Assembly: GCF_030332225.1 (NCBI RefSeq)
Contig: NZ_JAOWIF010000031.1
Location: forward strand, 186,001-250,000
Length of the DNA stretch: 64,000 nt
Direction of reading: 5' to 3'
Source: Citrobacter sp. Cu233
GTDB lineage: Bacteria > Pseudomonadota > Gammaproteobacteria > Enterobacterales > Enterobacteriaceae
Positions 22,713 to 35,739 of this stretch are shown here, piece after piece. The position numbers and the translations under genes are program-made. Position 1 is the first letter of the stretch; each line of letters opens with the position of its first letter. The notes under the pieces are model-generated. The model was given only the letters and a program-made list of their open reading frames with translations. It searched no databases and was not told where the DNA came from.

Positions 22713-25538
<2,826 letters not shown>

Positions 25539-26774
25539 CTACTTATCGGGACGGTCAGCAATCATCATTGGTTTTCCGGCTAATAGCAGCCAGGCAGGAA
25601 GCATAACGATGCACAACAGCGGTAGTAGGGTGGTGTCCGGCACCACCACTGCCGCCATAAACAGACTCAGCCATGCATCACGAGTGACGACCAGTACCAG
25701 TCCCATAATGGCGCAGGAGACCGTAATCGCGGCAGGAACGGCTTCGACATGGGCGTGCAGCATCAGCCCCAGCGCGACGCCAACGAATACCGCGGGGAAA
25801 ATCCGCCCACCGCGAAAACCACTCGCTGCAGCCACGACCAGCGCTGCCAGCTTTATCACCGCCAGCATGAAATAGTCTGAGGCTCCCAGCGTCTGGCTAA
25901 ATGCCATTTGCTGCATCTCATCCAGGCCCTTAAACAGGGTCAGTGGTCCTCCGATAACACCCAGAATACCAAGGATAAAGCCTCCAACGCCGAGGATCAG
26001 CACCGGGTGTTTCAGGCGATGTATCAGATGGTGCAAACGAGGCAGGCACCACACGGCCACCATCCCCGCTGCGATAGCAATGGCAGCAACGACCGCGCCG
26101 CTGAAGATATCGACCAGATGCATCTGCGTATAGTGCGCGATGGGCAATGAAAAGTGGGGATGAAAGAACAGGCTGGTGGTGAGTGATCCTGCCGCGGCGG
26201 CCATTAACGGTGCGAACAGACGGTCCCATAGGGGGACATCGTTGGAGCTGTTCAGCGTTTGCGAAAAGACCAGCGCAGCGGCAACTGGGGTGCCAAATAG
26301 CGCCCCGATGGTGCCAGCAGAGGCGAGGATGGTCCAGTCCAGCTTTGCAATTCGCGGAAACATGCGGCTACCTATCGCCACTGCCAGCGCAATGTTAACG
26401 GTCATGATGGGGTGCTCTGGGCCCAAACTGACGCCACCCGCGAGGCCAATAATCAGGGCCGCCAGCAGTCCTGGCAACGCAGAGGTCGAGACGGGCATAC
26501 CGATTAAGGGTTCGCAGGCTGGGTCAGGGCCAGCATGACCATGACTGTAGCGGATGATGAGCCCGACCATGACCCCGGCAAGCGTGAGCATAGCAATAAT
26601 CCAGAATGGAGAATCTTGGGCAATACCGATGCTTATGGGCAGACGTTCCCACAAAAATTGCTGTAAAACGGAAGCCACTTTCATCACAGCAATCAGCACC
26701 AGACTGGACGCTACACCAATCAGTAACGCAGGTGTTGATAGCAAGAGCATCGTTCTGGCTCGCGGATGGAGCAT
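25539..26774 (-). CDS. yfeO: ClC-family ion channel/exchanger YfeO
   Basis: A 411-residue polytopic membrane protein of the voltage-gated chloride channel family, close to E. coli YfeO (418). The ClC selectivity-filter-like segments are [20 protein letters not shown] (about 115-135) and [18 protein letters not shown] (about 318-335). The ion and role are not established. Its stop abuts the ipdC stop with no gap, so both transcripts must read into each other. It starts 204 bases upstream of the divergent glk. Confidence 0.92.
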   Translation of the reverse strand: MLHPRARTMLLLSTPALLIGVASSLVLIAVMKVASVLQQFLWERLPISIGIAQDSPFWIIAMLTLAGVMVGLIIRYSHGHAGPDPACEPLIGMPVSTSALPGLLAALIIGLAGGVSLGPEHPIMTVNIALAVAIGSRMFPRIAKLDWTILASAGTIGALFGTPVAAALVFSQTLNSSNDVPLWDRLFAPLMAAAAGSLTTSLFFHPHFSLPIAHYTQMHLVDIFSGAVVAAIAIAAGMVAVWCLPRLHHLIHRLKHPVLILGVGGFILGILGVIGGPLTLFKGLDEMQQMAFSQTLGASDYFMLAVIKLAALVVAAASGFRGGRIFPAVFVGVALGLMLHAHVEAVPAAITVSCAIMGLVLVVTRDAWLSLFMAAVVVPDTTLLPLLCIVMLPAWLLLAGKPMMIADRPDK

Positions 26775-26978
26775 TTTCTATTCCTTAATGCAGAGTCATA
26801 GAGGTAGTTTGCACAGCCTGCCCAACGGCATCGCTGCAAATGGTGCTGAAACGATAAAGTAATTCTGTGACCTGGATCGATATTCCACGGGCATCAGCCT
26901 TCAGGGCGTTGTTGTTATGCCCCCATGAATTTACAGTGTGGCAAAGATTTATTCTGACTTTAGCGGAGCCGTGGAAGA

Positions 26979-27944
26979 ATGACAAAATATGCTTTAGTGG
27001 GTGATGTTGGCGGCACCAATGCGCGTCTTGCTCTGTGCGATATCGCCAGCGGCGAGATTTCGCAAGCGAAAACCTATTCCGGGCTGGATTACCCAAGCCT
27101 TGAAGCCGTTGTGCGCGTGTACCTGGATGAGTATAGCGTTAGCGTCAAAGATGGTTGTATCGCCATTGCCTGCCCAATAACCGGCGACTGGGTGGCCATG
27201 ACCAACCATACCTGGGCATTTTCTATTGCTGAGATGAAAAAGAATCTGGGCTTTAGCCATCTGGAAATCATCAATGATTTCACTGCCGTATCAATGGCAA
27301 TTCCAATGCTGAAAAAAGAGCATTTGATTCAGTTTGGCGGCGCTGAGCCTGTCGAGGGCAAACCTATTGCGGTCTATGGTGCGGGCACCGGTCTTGGCGT
27401 GGCACATCTGGTACATGTGGATAAACGCTGGGTGAGCCTGCCAGGCGAGGGGGGGCATGTAGATTTTGCGCCGAACAGCGAGGAAGAAGCGATTATCCTG
27501 GAAGTGTTGAGGGCTGAGATTGGTCACGTTTCTGCGGAGCGCGTGCTGTCCGGTCCTGGGCTGGTAAATCTGTATCGCGCGATTGTGAAATCCGACGGAC
27601 GTCTGCCGGAAAATCTGCAACCGAAAGATATTACGGAACGCGCACTGGCCGATTCCTGTATTGACTGTCGTCGTGCACTGTCGCTGTTTTGCGTCATCAT
27701 GGGTCGGTTTGGCGGCGATCTGGCATTAACGCTAGGGACGTTTGGCGGGGTGTACATTGCCGGCGGCATAGTGCCGCGCTTCCTGGAATTCTTTAAAGCG
27801 TCGGGTTTTCGCGGTGGTTTTGAGGATAAAGGGCGTTTTAAAGCCTATGTGCAGGATATTCCGGTATATCTTATTGTGCATGATAATCCAGGTCTGCTTG
27901 GTTCCGGCGCGCATTTACGCCAGACGCTGGGGCACATTCTGTAA
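26979..27944 (+). CDS. glk: Glucokinase
   Basis: Phosphorylates free cytoplasmic glucose with ATP. The 321 residues equal E. coli Glk. The ATP-binding start [15 protein letters not shown], the catalytic region [14 protein letters not shown] (Asp in NDF), [11 protein letters not shown] and the glucose-binding [12 protein letters not shown] are all present. It is divergent from yfeO, as in E. coli. A REP element lies directly after the stop. Confidence 0.97.
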   Translation: MTKYALVGDVGGTNARLALCDIASGEISQAKTYSGLDYPSLEAVVRVYLDEYSVSVKDGCIAIACPITGDWVAMTNHTWAFSIAEMKKNLGFSHLEIINDFTAVSMAIPMLKKEHLIQFGGAEPVEGKPIAVYGAGTGLGVAHLVHVDKRWVSLPGEGGHVDFAPNSEEEAIILEVLRAEIGHVSAERVLSGPGLVNLYRAIVKSDGRLPENLQPKDITERALADSCIDCRRALSLFCVIMGRFGGDLALTLGTFGGVYIAGGIVPRFLEFFKASGFRGGFEDKGRFKAYVQDIPVYLIVHDNPGLLGSGAHLRQTLGHIL

Positions 27945-27949
27945 GACTT

Positions 27950-27981
27950 GTGCCGGATAGCGCTTTGCGCTTATCCGGCCA
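27950..27981. repeat. REP element after glk
   Basis: TGCCGGATAGCGC, TTT and GCGCTTATCCGGCC form the classic enterobacterial REP palindrome six bases after the glk stop. Confidence 0.85.
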
Positions 27982-28328
27982 ACAACGAAAATAATTCCGT
28001 TGACGGTTAAAACTGAAACGCTCTGGGAGTGAGGGCTGTTTTTTGTATTATCAATTATTACCAATGTCATTATGTTGACATTAAATATCCTGCTCAACCT
28101 CAAAAGGTTGCCGCAATAATAAGAAAAAGTATAAATATCAACTCTGGTGAATAATGTGTCGAAATATCATTAAGTTAGCGTAAATTTAATACTGTTCTCT
28201 TTATGAGAATGGACATCTTATTTATAGTGATACATCGGGATAAGATTGCATTATTCAGGCCAGATTGCTGCAATAAGAATCGATTTATCGTGAGAAATTC
28301 TTTTTAGTGTATTTAGTAAGCGGTACTC

Positions 28329-28445
28329 GTGATCCTTATCCAAAGTGCACCAGTTCGCGCTGGCCTGGCAAAGGCGCAGAAAGTCATCAATAAAATGCTG
28401 GGCGGTCTGCTGATTGCCCTCGGTATTAAGGTTGCTGTTAGCTAA
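28329..28445 (+). pseudogene. C-terminal remnant of a LysE/RhtB-type exporter
   Basis: An in-frame stretch of 38 codons encodes APVRAGLAKAQKVINKMLGG, then LLIALGIKVAVS and a stop. This is the typical last cytoplasmic loop and final helix of RhtB/LysE amino-acid exporters, including the terminal GLLIALGIKVA. Nothing upstream in this frame resembles the rest of the protein, so the gene has lost about 80 percent of its length. Homology is by eye only. Confidence 0.6.
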
Positions 28446-28526
28446 TTCGGTTTAGTCTGTAGCATGCCCTGCACACTAAGTGGCCGCGAGGTAATAATGG
28501 TTTCGTTAGCTCGCGACCTGTTATTC

Positions 28527-28727
28527 TCAGTGAGATGTCGTGTTTGTTGTATTTTGTATCGGTAGTTTCCCGGCTCTCAGTAGCACCATCTCTTGCTTGC
28601 ACAGCAGTACGACAGCCTGACGAGCCTTCATTCGACGGGAGGTGAGGGCGTTTTTCACCGTACGGCGATCCGCACCCATTTCAAGCATCTGAAAACATAA
28701 CTGGGATAGCGCATGTCTGTATTTCAT
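28527..28727 (-). CDS. Small unassigned ORF, 66 residues
   Basis: Encodes a basic, Cys-containing peptide (MKYRHALSQLCFQMLEMGAD and onward to KLPIQNTTNTTSH). I recognise no family. Upstream AAGTGAATTTTCA is a weak ribosome site. It is as likely to be chance as real; it is listed because nothing else fills this stretch. Confidence 0.25.
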   Translation of the reverse strand: MKYRHALSQLCFQMLEMGADRRTVKNALTSRRMKARQAVVLLCKQEMVLLRAGKLPIQNTTNTTSH

Positions 28728-28809
28728 TGAAAATTCACTTTATTATGTTTTATAGCACCGGCAGTAGATCGCCATTTTACAACGATCCGCACGGTCATGA
28801 CTGATCGCA

Positions 28810-29544
28810 CTATAAATGCATTAACTGTCTGAATTCTTTTACTTTACTCCGGCTAACCGGGATTTCAAATTCCAGATCTTTTAATCGCAAAATATAGGTG
28901 TTGTTAAACCATGGTTCGATCTCGCGGATTTTGTTCAGGTTTACGCAGAATGAGCGGTGGCAGCGGAAAAAATGTGAAGCAGGCAGTTTGCTGCAAAATT
29001 CGGTGATGTTCATCGGCATGACATACGATTCGCGCCGCGTGTAGACGAAGGTCATCTTTTCATGGGCTTCAGCGTAGTAAATATCGTTGATTGGCGTGAC
29101 GATAATTCGCTCGTCTTTGATCAGGTTGATCGTATCGTTTTCACGCGTCACCGGGCTGGTCAGGGGGGCTCCAGTTTGCTGCTGTTGCCAGGCTGCCTCC
29201 AGTTTTTGCAACATGCCGACAATTCGTGATTCCTGGTACGGTTTCAGAATATAGTCAAACGCTTCCAGTTCAAAGGCTTCAACAGCGTGTTCTTTCCAGG
29301 CTGTAATAAACACGATAAAGGGTTTATGCGCAAACTGACTGATGTTCTGTGCCAACAGCACACCATCCAGTGACGGAATGTTAATATCCAGAAAAATAGC
29401 GTCAACGCGGTTGTGCTGCAGGTATTTTAGCACATCCAGACCGTCGTCAAATGTGCCGACAATTTCCATCTGGCTGTGCTCTTTTATCAGCCAGCTAAGT
29501 TCCTGTTGGGCCAGGAATTCATCTTCAACAATGATGACTTTCAC
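28810..29544 (-). CDS. ypdB: LytTR response regulator YpdB
   Basis: A 244-residue response regulator. The receiver domain (1-115) has the acidic pair in IIVEDEFLAQ, phospho-acceptor Asp in AIFLDINIPSLDG (about 53) and Lys in DYILKPYQESR. The C-terminal LytTR DNA-binding domain spans about 135-244 (ARMT-like FFRCHRSFCVNLNKIREIEPW). In E. coli YpdAB senses extracellular pyruvate and activates yhjX. It starts 14 bases after ypdA ends; the ypdC gene that follows in K-12 is missing. Confidence 0.95.
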   Translation of the reverse strand: MKVIIVEDEFLAQQELSWLIKEHSQMEIVGTFDDGLDVLKYLQHNRVDAIFLDINIPSLDGVLLAQNISQFAHKPFIVFITAWKEHAVEAFELEAFDYILKPYQESRIVGMLQKLEAAWQQQQTGAPLTSPVTRENDTINLIKDERIIVTPINDIYYAEAHEKMTFVYTRRESYVMPMNITEFCSKLPASHFFRCHRSFCVNLNKIREIEPWFNNTYILRLKDLEFEIPVSRSKVKEFRQLMHL

Positions 29545-29558
29545 AACTTTACTCCTGG

Positions 29559-31256
29559 TTAAAGCAATAATGTGGCCGGGGCTGCTGCAGGTGAGTGCTG
29601 GTTTGGCACGTAAAAGGCAATCTCTGTGCCAGGTTCAAGACGGCGGATATGTAGCCCTTCACCGTACAGGAGCTTAACGCGGTGATGCACATTCAACAGG
29701 CCAATTTTATTGCCCGGCATTTCATTGGACTCAACGCGTTCAATGACTTTTGGATCGATACCATGGCCGGTATCTCTGACGGCAATGCGTACCCGATTAC
29801 CACATTCTGCTACGCTGATAGTGACCACACCTTTCCCTTTGCAGGGTTGGATCCCATGGACGATGGCATTCTCAACCAATGGCTGAATCAGCAGGCTGGG
29901 AATAAAACAGCTGACTTCTTCATCAATATCATAAATAACCGTCAACTTATCGCCAAAACGGGCCTGCTCAATGGCAATGTAATCCTTAATTTGATACAGC
30001 TCTTTCTTGATGTCGATCTGCTCATCATCTTTTAATTCAATATTATAGCGAAGATAGCGAGATAAATTAAAAATGAGCTGGCGTGCAGTGTCCGGGTTCA
30101 GCCGCACTGACGATGAGATCGCGTTTAGCGCGTTAAACAGAAAATGGGGATTTATTTTACTTTGTAGTGCCCGCAACTCTGCCTTATTTGCCATTTCGCG
30201 TAGCTGCTCGGCGCGGGAAACCTCAAGCTGAGTCGAGATAATTTGTGACAGACCGATAGCCATTTCTTGTAATGAAGAGGTGATCTGGTGGGCATGGCAG
30301 TAGTAGATTTTCAGCGTGCCAGTGACCACACCTTTTTCCCACAACGGTATTACCAGCATGGAGTGTATTTCCGGCGTGCGATGTGCTTCATCATTGTTCT
30401 TTATGATGATTTTTCCGTAATTTATCGCCTGCTGGGTGGTCGGGCTAACGAAATCATCGTTGTCGCGGTAGTTCAGTTCGCCAACGCCGACATAGGCCAG
30501 AACGTGCTGGGTATTGGTGATCGCGACGGCATCTGCATGAATATCATGGCGAATAATTTCGCACACCTGGCGTAGCGACTCGCTATTGACCTGACGAAAA
30601 AGCGGCAGGGTTTTGTTGGCGATATCCAGCGCCAGTTTAGCCTGTTTTGCCGCACTGGCCTCTTTCTCACCTTCCACGCTTTGTACCAGCATGACAATAA
30701 AGCCGATACAGACGCTGCCAAGGATCATTGGGATACCGATTTTCGAGACGATATCCAGCCCCAGTTCGGTTGTGGGGGCCCAGACGACCACCAGAATCAT
30801 GGTCAATGATTCGCACAGCATCCCGCCTAAAATACCGGCGCGCCAGTGTTGTGCCTTAGGGATTTTTCGGTTGATCCAACCCGCAATACAGCCAGCAAGG
30901 ATACTGGTAATAAAACAGGGAAGGGCAGTAACACCTCCAATATCAATCAGATAACGGTGTGTACCCGCGATGAGTCCGGTAATGATGCCGACCCATGGGC
31001 CGAACAAAATTCCTCCTGACATCACGGCAATGATCCGCACGTTCACCAGTGAACCTTCTACCGGTACACCAGACCAGGTGCTGAACAGGGCAAACATGGA
31101 GAAAATGGCAGTAACGGCGAGCAGCTCTTTCACCGAGTGAGCTGACTTGTGCAACAGTTCGCGGAACAGGCGGATACGAATCAGGAAAAACAGACAGAAC
31201 AACATCAGCGCAGCCCGATCAAAGACCGCCAGCAGCATATTGAATATTTCGTGCAC
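29559..31256 (-). CDS. ypdA: LytS-type sensor kinase YpdA
   Basis: A membrane sensor histidine kinase for pyruvate. I chose the GTG at 31256 ([18 protein letters not shown]) because it gives 565 residues, exactly the E. coli length; an open frame extends 25 codons further without support. Residues about 5-195 are the 5TM-5TMR_LYT membrane domain ([18 protein letters not shown]). A GAF domain follows (about 230-350), then the LytS-type kinase with [19 protein letters not shown] (phospho-His in NPHFLFN) and the ATPase region with [10 protein letters not shown] and DTGHGI. Confidence 0.94.
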   Translation of the reverse strand: MHEIFNMLLAVFDRAALMLFCLFFLIRIRLFRELLHKSAHSVKELLAVTAIFSMFALFSTWSGVPVEGSLVNVRIIAVMSGGILFGPWVGIITGLIAGTHRYLIDIGGVTALPCFITSILAGCIAGWINRKIPKAQHWRAGILGGMLCESLTMILVVVWAPTTELGLDIVSKIGIPMILGSVCIGFIVMLVQSVEGEKEASAAKQAKLALDIANKTLPLFRQVNSESLRQVCEIIRHDIHADAVAITNTQHVLAYVGVGELNYRDNDDFVSPTTQQAINYGKIIIKNNDEAHRTPEIHSMLVIPLWEKGVVTGTLKIYYCHAHQITSSLQEMAIGLSQIISTQLEVSRAEQLREMANKAELRALQSKINPHFLFNALNAISSSVRLNPDTARQLIFNLSRYLRYNIELKDDEQIDIKKELYQIKDYIAIEQARFGDKLTVIYDIDEEVSCFIPSLLIQPLVENAIVHGIQPCKGKGVVTISVAECGNRVRIAVRDTGHGIDPKVIERVESNEMPGNKIGLLNVHHRVKLLYGEGLHIRRLEPGTEIAFYVPNQHSPAAAPATLLL

Positions 31257-31642
31257 AGGTGACTCTTGCGAAGGGGTTAAACCTCTATGATAGGTAACCT
31301 GAGGCAGGATGACCAGCATCCCTGTCAGCACAGGCTAATGAGGAAAAACCACAATATTAAAAGGGGATTGTTGCATGATTGTTGTATTTACAATATCTCT
31401 CCTGAGAAGGCGAACTTCAACGTAATGTATTTAACAACAAAATGTTAAAAACTGGTAATTTCATGAGGGTTGGATATTCATGAATTTCCCGTTTTAGAAA
31501 CGTTGTTCCTCTTTTATGTCGAAAAAAATATTTTGCTGTACCTCTCGACAGAAGGAAATTGATCAGGCTATTTTCTAAACGTGCCACCATCGTGGCAGCG
31601 TCGCTCGGACGGTCCGGGCGCTAACGTACATCTGAGGATATT
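31257..31642. other. ypdA-alaC intergenic region
   Basis: A 386-base gap between divergent genes. Near alaC there are two hairpin-like elements (GTGCCACCATCGTGGCA and CGGACGGTCCGGGCG) within 70 bases of the ATG, which would sit in the alaC mRNA leader or promoter. The rest is A+T-rich with no gene I can support. Confidence 0.45.
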
Positions 31643-32881
31643 ATGGCTGATTCCCGCCCTGAACGTCGTTTTACGCGTATTGATCGTCTTCCCCCTTACG
31701 TTTTTAACATTACCGCTGAACTGAAGATGGCTGCGCGTCGGCGCGGCGAAGATATTATCGATTTCAGCATGGGGAACCCGGATGGTGCTACGCCTCCTCA
31801 CATTGTTGAAAAACTGTGTACCGTGGCGCAGCGCCCGGATACCCACGGTTATTCAACGTCGCGCGGTATTCCTCGTTTACGTCGGGCGATTTCTCGCTGG
31901 TATCAGGAACGCTATGACGTCGCGATCGATCCTGAATCCGAAGCGATTGTAACGATTGGCTCCAAAGAGGGGCTGGCTCACCTGATGTTGGCTACATTGG
32001 ATCACGGCGACACGGTCCTGGTGCCGAATCCCAGTTACCCCATCCATATTTATGGTGCCGTTATCGCCGGAGCACAGGTGCGTTCCGTGCCGCTGGTGGA
32101 AGGGGTCGATTTCTTTAATGAACTGGAGCGTGCGATTCGCGAAAGCTACCCGAAACCGAAAATGATGATCTTAGGCTTCCCGTCCAACCCGACGGCGCAG
32201 TGTGTCGAGCTGGAGTTCTTCGAAAAGGTTGTCGCACTGGCTAAACGCTACGATGTGCTGGTGGTTCATGACCTGGCCTATGCCGATATTGTCTACGATG
32301 GCTGGAAAGCGCCATCGATTATGCAGGTTCCGGGTGCCCGTGATGTTGCCGTTGAATTTTTCACCTTGTCGAAAAGCTATAACATGGCGGGGTGGCGCAT
32401 TGGCTTTATGGTTGGCAATAAAACGCTGGTAAACGCACTGGCGCGCATTAAGAGCTATCACGATTACGGAACGTTTACACCGCTGCAGGTAGCCGCTATT
32501 GCCGCGCTGGAAGGTGATCAGCAATGCGTACGGGATATCGCTGAGCAATATAAGCGTCGTCGCGATGTGCTGGTCAAGGGGCTGCATGAAGCGGGCTGGA
32601 TGGTTGAAATGCCAAAAGCGTCGATGTACGTGTGGGCGAAAATTCCGGAGCAGTACGCCGCGATGGGGTCGCTTGAATTTGCCAAAAAATTGCTGAATGA
32701 GGCGAAGGTCTGTGTTTCGCCGGGGATTGGCTTTGGGGACTATGGTGATACACACGTGCGTTTTGCGCTGATTGAGAACCGTGACCGTACCCGTCAGGCA
32801 ATCCGTGGGATCAAAGCCATGTTCCGCGCAGATGGTTTACTGCCGGCCAGTCCTAAATCAGCCACTGATAGCACCGACTAG
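31643..32881 (+). CDS. alaC: Glutamate-pyruvate aminotransferase AlaC
   Basis: A PLP-dependent class I aminotransferase that makes alanine from pyruvate and glutamate. The 412 residues equal E. coli AlaC. The PLP-binding lysine lies in [17 protein letters not shown] (about 250), with substrate Asn in [11 protein letters not shown] and Asp/Tyr in [14 protein letters not shown]. The start follows TCTGAGGATATT. It is divergent from ypdA; both touch pyruvate metabolism, though no link in regulation is shown. Confidence 0.96.
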   Translation: MADSRPERRFTRIDRLPPYVFNITAELKMAARRRGEDIIDFSMGNPDGATPPHIVEKLCTVAQRPDTHGYSTSRGIPRLRRAISRWYQERYDVAIDPESEAIVTIGSKEGLAHLMLATLDHGDTVLVPNPSYPIHIYGAVIAGAQVRSVPLVEGVDFFNELERAIRESYPKPKMMILGFPSNPTAQCVELEFFEKVVALAKRYDVLVVHDLAYADIVYDGWKAPSIMQVPGARDVAVEFFTLSKSYNMAGWRIGFMVGNKTLVNALARIKSYHDYGTFTPLQVAAIAALEGDQQCVRDIAEQYKRRRDVLVKGLHEAGWMVEMPKASMYVWAKIPEQYAAMGSLEFAKKLLNEAKVCVSPGIGFGDYGDTHVRFALIENRDRTRQAIRGIKAMFRADGLLPASPKSATDSTD

Positions 32882-32905
32882 CAAAACCTTTACCTTACAT
32901 ACGCA

Positions 32906-32934
32906 AACAGGAGCCAAATGGCTCCTGTTTTTTT
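32906..32934 (+). terminator. Terminator of alaC
   Basis: AACAGGAGCC and GGCTCCTGTT form a perfect ten-pair stem around AAAT, followed by T residues. Confidence 0.9.
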
Positions 32935-32949
32935 GCTGCATCTTTCAAT

Positions 32950-33021
32950 TTAGATCATCAGGGCAAAAGTACCGGCCCACACGATGACCATAAAAGAAAT
33001 GCCCATAAAGAAATATTTCAC
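32950..33021 (-). CDS. ypdK: Small membrane protein YpdK
   Basis: A 23-codon gene read from a GTG at 33021: (M)KYFFMGISFMVIVWAGTFA then LMI and stop. I recognise this as YpdK, a single-helix inner-membrane small protein of E. coli that sits between alaC and lpxP, as here. GGAGAG lies nine bases before the GTG. It is too short for ordinary gene callers. Its function is not known; it accumulates under stress in E. coli. Confidence 0.85.
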   Translation of the reverse strand: MKYFFMGISFMVIVWAGTFALMI

Positions 33022-33380
33022 TTTTCATCTCTCCGCATACGATGAGTACGCCTAAATGAACATATGCTTACCTGACAGAGAGCTGATGCGAGCATAAACG
33101 AAAGGGAGAATACCCCGCGTTTGCTTGGCTGCATCACCTCAGAATTCTGAGCTTTAATGCTCCAGACGGCGCTAATGTACGCCTAAAAATGAGGTGAAAC
33201 AAGAGGCATTTTTTTATTTAATTTTAGTAACTTACAAGTGTCGTGATTCGGCGACAGTTTAATTTCCGACGGTAATAAATTACTATTGAGCGACGTAGTT
33301 GTTACTCAGAAAATTCTCATATCACCTTGACGTTAATGCGGTTAATTTTTTCGCGGAATTTGATAATGAAAAGGTTATAA
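33022..33380. other. Gap between ypdK and the LprI-like gene
   Basis: A 359-base A+T-rich region. It must carry the ypdK promoter on the minus strand and that of the LprI-like gene on the plus strand. I see no further gene or strong hairpin. Confidence 0.5.
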
Positions 33381-33980
33381 ATGACCAGATTAATGATGTT
33401 AGCACTTGTTCTTGCGCCATTGACGTCGATGGCGGCTGCACCGCAAGCGTTCAATTTCAGCTGCGCAAGTATTGGTGGTGTGAATAGTGATGGTAAAGGC
33501 AATGTATGGATTAATGGCACAAAAGCGACCATTAAGACCTTCAATGACAATTACTGGGAGGCGAAGAGCGGTAAAAATACCGTCTCTATTTCCAGAAAAG
33601 ATGACGGAAACCCGGACGTATCCTGGGCTGGCCCAAACCGCAAGCATGGGATTTGTCAGCCTGAAGATAATGTTGATTTCTCTCCGGCGAAAAAAACGAC
33701 TCATGCTGGCCCATCGTTCTCCTGTTCTGCAGTGGAAAAGGGAAGTATGGAAGAGATTATCTGTCAGAGCCCGTCGCTCTCCGCAATGGATTTAAAATTG
33801 AACGGGGTCTACAAGCAGGCGCTGACTAAATCGAAAAATGACCCGACGCTAAAAGCAGAGCAACGAGGTTGGATCAAAGGACGTAATGAATGCTGGAAAG
33901 AGCAGGATAAGCCCGCCTGCCTTGCCAGAGAATATAGCGAACGAATGACTGAACTACAGAACAAGTGGAGTGTTAAGTAA
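33381..33980 (+). CDS. Secreted LprI-like (DUF1311) protein
   Basis: A 199-residue periplasmic protein. The signal peptide ends near LAPLTSMAAAPQ. Residues about 25-95 form an unassigned beta-rich N-terminal half with FSCASIGGVNSDGKGN. Residues about 110-199 are the LprI/DUF1311 domain: PSFSCSAVEKGSMEEIICQS, LSAMDLKLNGVYKQAL, LKAEQRGWIKGRNECW, and ACLAREYSERMTELQ, with paired cysteines. LprI-type domains inhibit lysozymes in some bacteria; that role is not shown for this architecture. AAAAGGTTATAA precedes the start. Confidence 0.78.
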   Translation: MTRLMMLALVLAPLTSMAAAPQAFNFSCASIGGVNSDGKGNVWINGTKATIKTFNDNYWEAKSGKNTVSISRKDDGNPDVSWAGPNRKHGICQPEDNVDFSPAKKTTHAGPSFSCSAVEKGSMEEIICQSPSLSAMDLKLNGVYKQALTKSKNDPTLKAEQRGWIKGRNECWKEQDKPACLAREYSERMTELQNKWSVK

Positions 33981-33995
33981 TTCAAGCGCAGAAAT

Positions 33996-34024
33996 AAAGA
34001 AAGGCCATTCGGCCTTTCTTTTTA
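33996..34024. terminator. Bidirectional terminator between the LprI-like gene and lpxP
   Basis: AAAGAAAGGCC, ATTC and GGCCTTTCTTT form a perfect stem with A and T tracts on both sides. It overlaps the lpxP stop codon. Confidence 0.85.
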
Positions 34025-34942
34025 GACATATAGCGAGGCTTCACCCATCGGGCGGGTTTTGAAACGACGATGGATCCAGAGATACTGCTCGGGTGCCCGC
34101 ATGATCTCTTTCTCAATGATTTTGTTCATATAGGCCGCGGCCTGGTTTTCATCTTCCGGGTAACCTTCCATTTCTGGCGTGATAAACAGACGGTAGCCGG
34201 AATTATCAGATTTTCTCACCATGGTGACGGTCAGCATTTTCGCCCCCGACAAGCGTGACAGCACGTAGGTACCGTTGGTTGTCGCAACATTTTTGACGGC
34301 AAAGAAGGGAGCAAATGAGCTGCCTTTACGGCCATAATCCTGATCGGGTGCAAACCATACGGCTTCCCCTTTTTTCAGGGCACCGACAATGCCGCGCAGA
34401 TTATTTCTGCCGATCATGGCTTTGTTCGAGCGCATACGGCCGCGGGTTTGTATCCACTCCATTAATTTGTTGTTGTGCGGGCGGTAGGTTGCCATCATTG
34501 GCTGGCAAAGCCCCATCACGCGGCCCCCCAGTTCCAGCGACATAAAATGCACGCCTACTACCATTACGCCACGGTTATGCGCCTGAGCGCGTTGCAGGTT
34601 GTCCAGACCTTCAACATCAAACCATTTACGCACCCGGCGATCTGGCCAGAACCAGGCCATACCGGTTTCAAGCAGTGCCATACCGAGTGAGCGGAAGTTC
34701 TCGTCGACCAGTTTGTTCCTTTCTTTTTGTGACAGGTTCGGGAAACAGAGTTCGAGATTTTTATGGGCAATGGATTCCCGGCGCTTTAGAAATGGGCGCG
34801 CCAGCGTACCTGTACGGGTGCCCAGAAAACATAAAACAGGATAAGGGAGTTGCACCAGTAACCAGAGCACACCGACACCGAACCATGTGAGCCAGTAGCG
34901 CGGATGCAAAAACGCGCGCGAAAATTTACATTGGGGGAACAT
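34022..34942 (-). CDS. lpxP: Cold-induced palmitoleoyl acyltransferase LpxP
   Basis: Adds palmitoleate instead of laurate to Kdo2-lipid IVA at low temperature, on the cytoplasmic face of the inner membrane. The ATG at 34942 (MFPQCKFSRAFLHPRYW) gives 306 residues, the E. coli length. The catalytic HX4E motif is in GVHFMSLELGG (about 132-137). Other conserved blocks are MATYRPHNNKLMEW and WFAPDQDYGRKGSSFAPFF. It lies near the same neighbours as in E. coli (ypdK, yfdY). Confidence 0.95.
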   Translation of the reverse strand: MFPQCKFSRAFLHPRYWLTWFGVGVLWLLVQLPYPVLCFLGTRTGTLARPFLKRRESIAHKNLELCFPNLSQKERNKLVDENFRSLGMALLETGMAWFWPDRRVRKWFDVEGLDNLQRAQAHNRGVMVVGVHFMSLELGGRVMGLCQPMMATYRPHNNKLMEWIQTRGRMRSNKAMIGRNNLRGIVGALKKGEAVWFAPDQDYGRKGSSFAPFFAVKNVATTNGTYVLSRLSGAKMLTVTMVRKSDNSGYRLFITPEMEGYPEDENQAAAYMNKIIEKEIMRAPEQYLWIHRRFKTRPMGEASLYV

Positions 34943-35381
34943 AAGCACCTGTTGTTGGTACGAAAATAATGTATCGCGAAGATTCTTTGTCTACAGCGTT
35001 ACTCTCTGACACTGAACAGTTAGGTCACTATGAGCGACAATGGTTCCTGTAAAGAGTGTAAAACTGAGTCAGGACAAACCACGAGGGTATGAATGATCGG
35101 ACGCACAATGTACACCCGAAGATTAATGTCATCCAGAAATAATTCCTCAAGTTTCGTAAATGTTTTATGGTCGATAAAAAGCAAGAATAAGCTTATAGAT
35201 AATTTGTTGTTTTTATGACGATTAAATAAAGGTCAACAGGGAATGCTCGGTTCAGAAGATGAACGGTTATTGTAGCGAAAATGTTGCTTGAATTGCGAAC
35301 AGGTCGGAATTGTCTTAGACTATAAAATCAAGGAAGTGTAAGGACTTACGTCGATTTTTACGGCAGACAGGAGGTAACGCT
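34943..35381. other. lpxP-yfdY intergenic region
   Basis: 439 bases between divergent genes. It must hold the cold-shock promoter of lpxP and the yfdY promoter. I find no further ORF or convincing hairpin; a GACAGGAGGTAACGCT ribosome site ends the region. Confidence 0.5.
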
Positions 35382-35624
35382 ATGTTCTATTTTTGGACTT
35401 TCCTCGCATTGAGTATTCTGTGCGTCAGTTGCTATATTTGGCAGGTAATGGGCGCTGCCGCGTCAATTAGTTCTTTTTTCGGCATGGCTATCCTTACGGC
35501 ATTAATTTATTTCTTTACCATACGGTTGACTGATGGAAACGAAATGATAACGGGACTATTTCTTTTTCTTGCCCCGGCATGCGGATTGATCATTCGCTTT
35601 ATGGTGGGGGATGACAAGCATTAA
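35382..35624 (+). CDS. yfdY: Small inner-membrane protein YfdY (DUF2545)
   Basis: An 80-residue protein with three hydrophobic helices (FWTFLALSILCVSCYIW; FGMAILTALIYFFTIRL; GLFLFLAPACGLIIRF) and a polar tail VGDDKH. It matches E. coli YfdY in size, sequence character and neighbours. The strong ribosome site CAGGAGGTAACGCT precedes the ATG. The function is unknown. Confidence 0.85.
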   Translation: MFYFWTFLALSILCVSCYIWQVMGAAASISSFFGMAILTALIYFFTIRLTDGNEMITGLFLFLAPACGLIIRFMVGDDKH

Positions 35625-35697
35625 ATCGAAGGTTCATAACTGAAAACGCAATTGTGTACTACATTGACTGATTTTCTGGCTTCCATCTGAGCAAACT

Positions 35698-35724
35698 AAA
35701 GTGCCAGCATCGCTGGCACTTTTT
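35698..35724. terminator. Bidirectional terminator between yfdY and pgtP
   Basis: AAGTGCCAG, CATCG and CTGGCACTT form a perfect stem followed by T residues, with A residues before it. Confidence 0.87.
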
Positions 35725-35739
35725 TCTCTCTAAAGCCGA

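Larger units (their letters stand above)
27982..28809. other. Decayed region between glk and ypdB
   Basis: About 830 bases with no intact recognised gene. The first 340 bases are A+T-rich and empty. A LysE/RhtB tail lies at 28329-28445 and a small unassigned minus-strand frame at 28527-28727. In K-12 this position holds ypdC and the fry phosphotransferase genes, which are not seen here. Confidence 0.6.
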
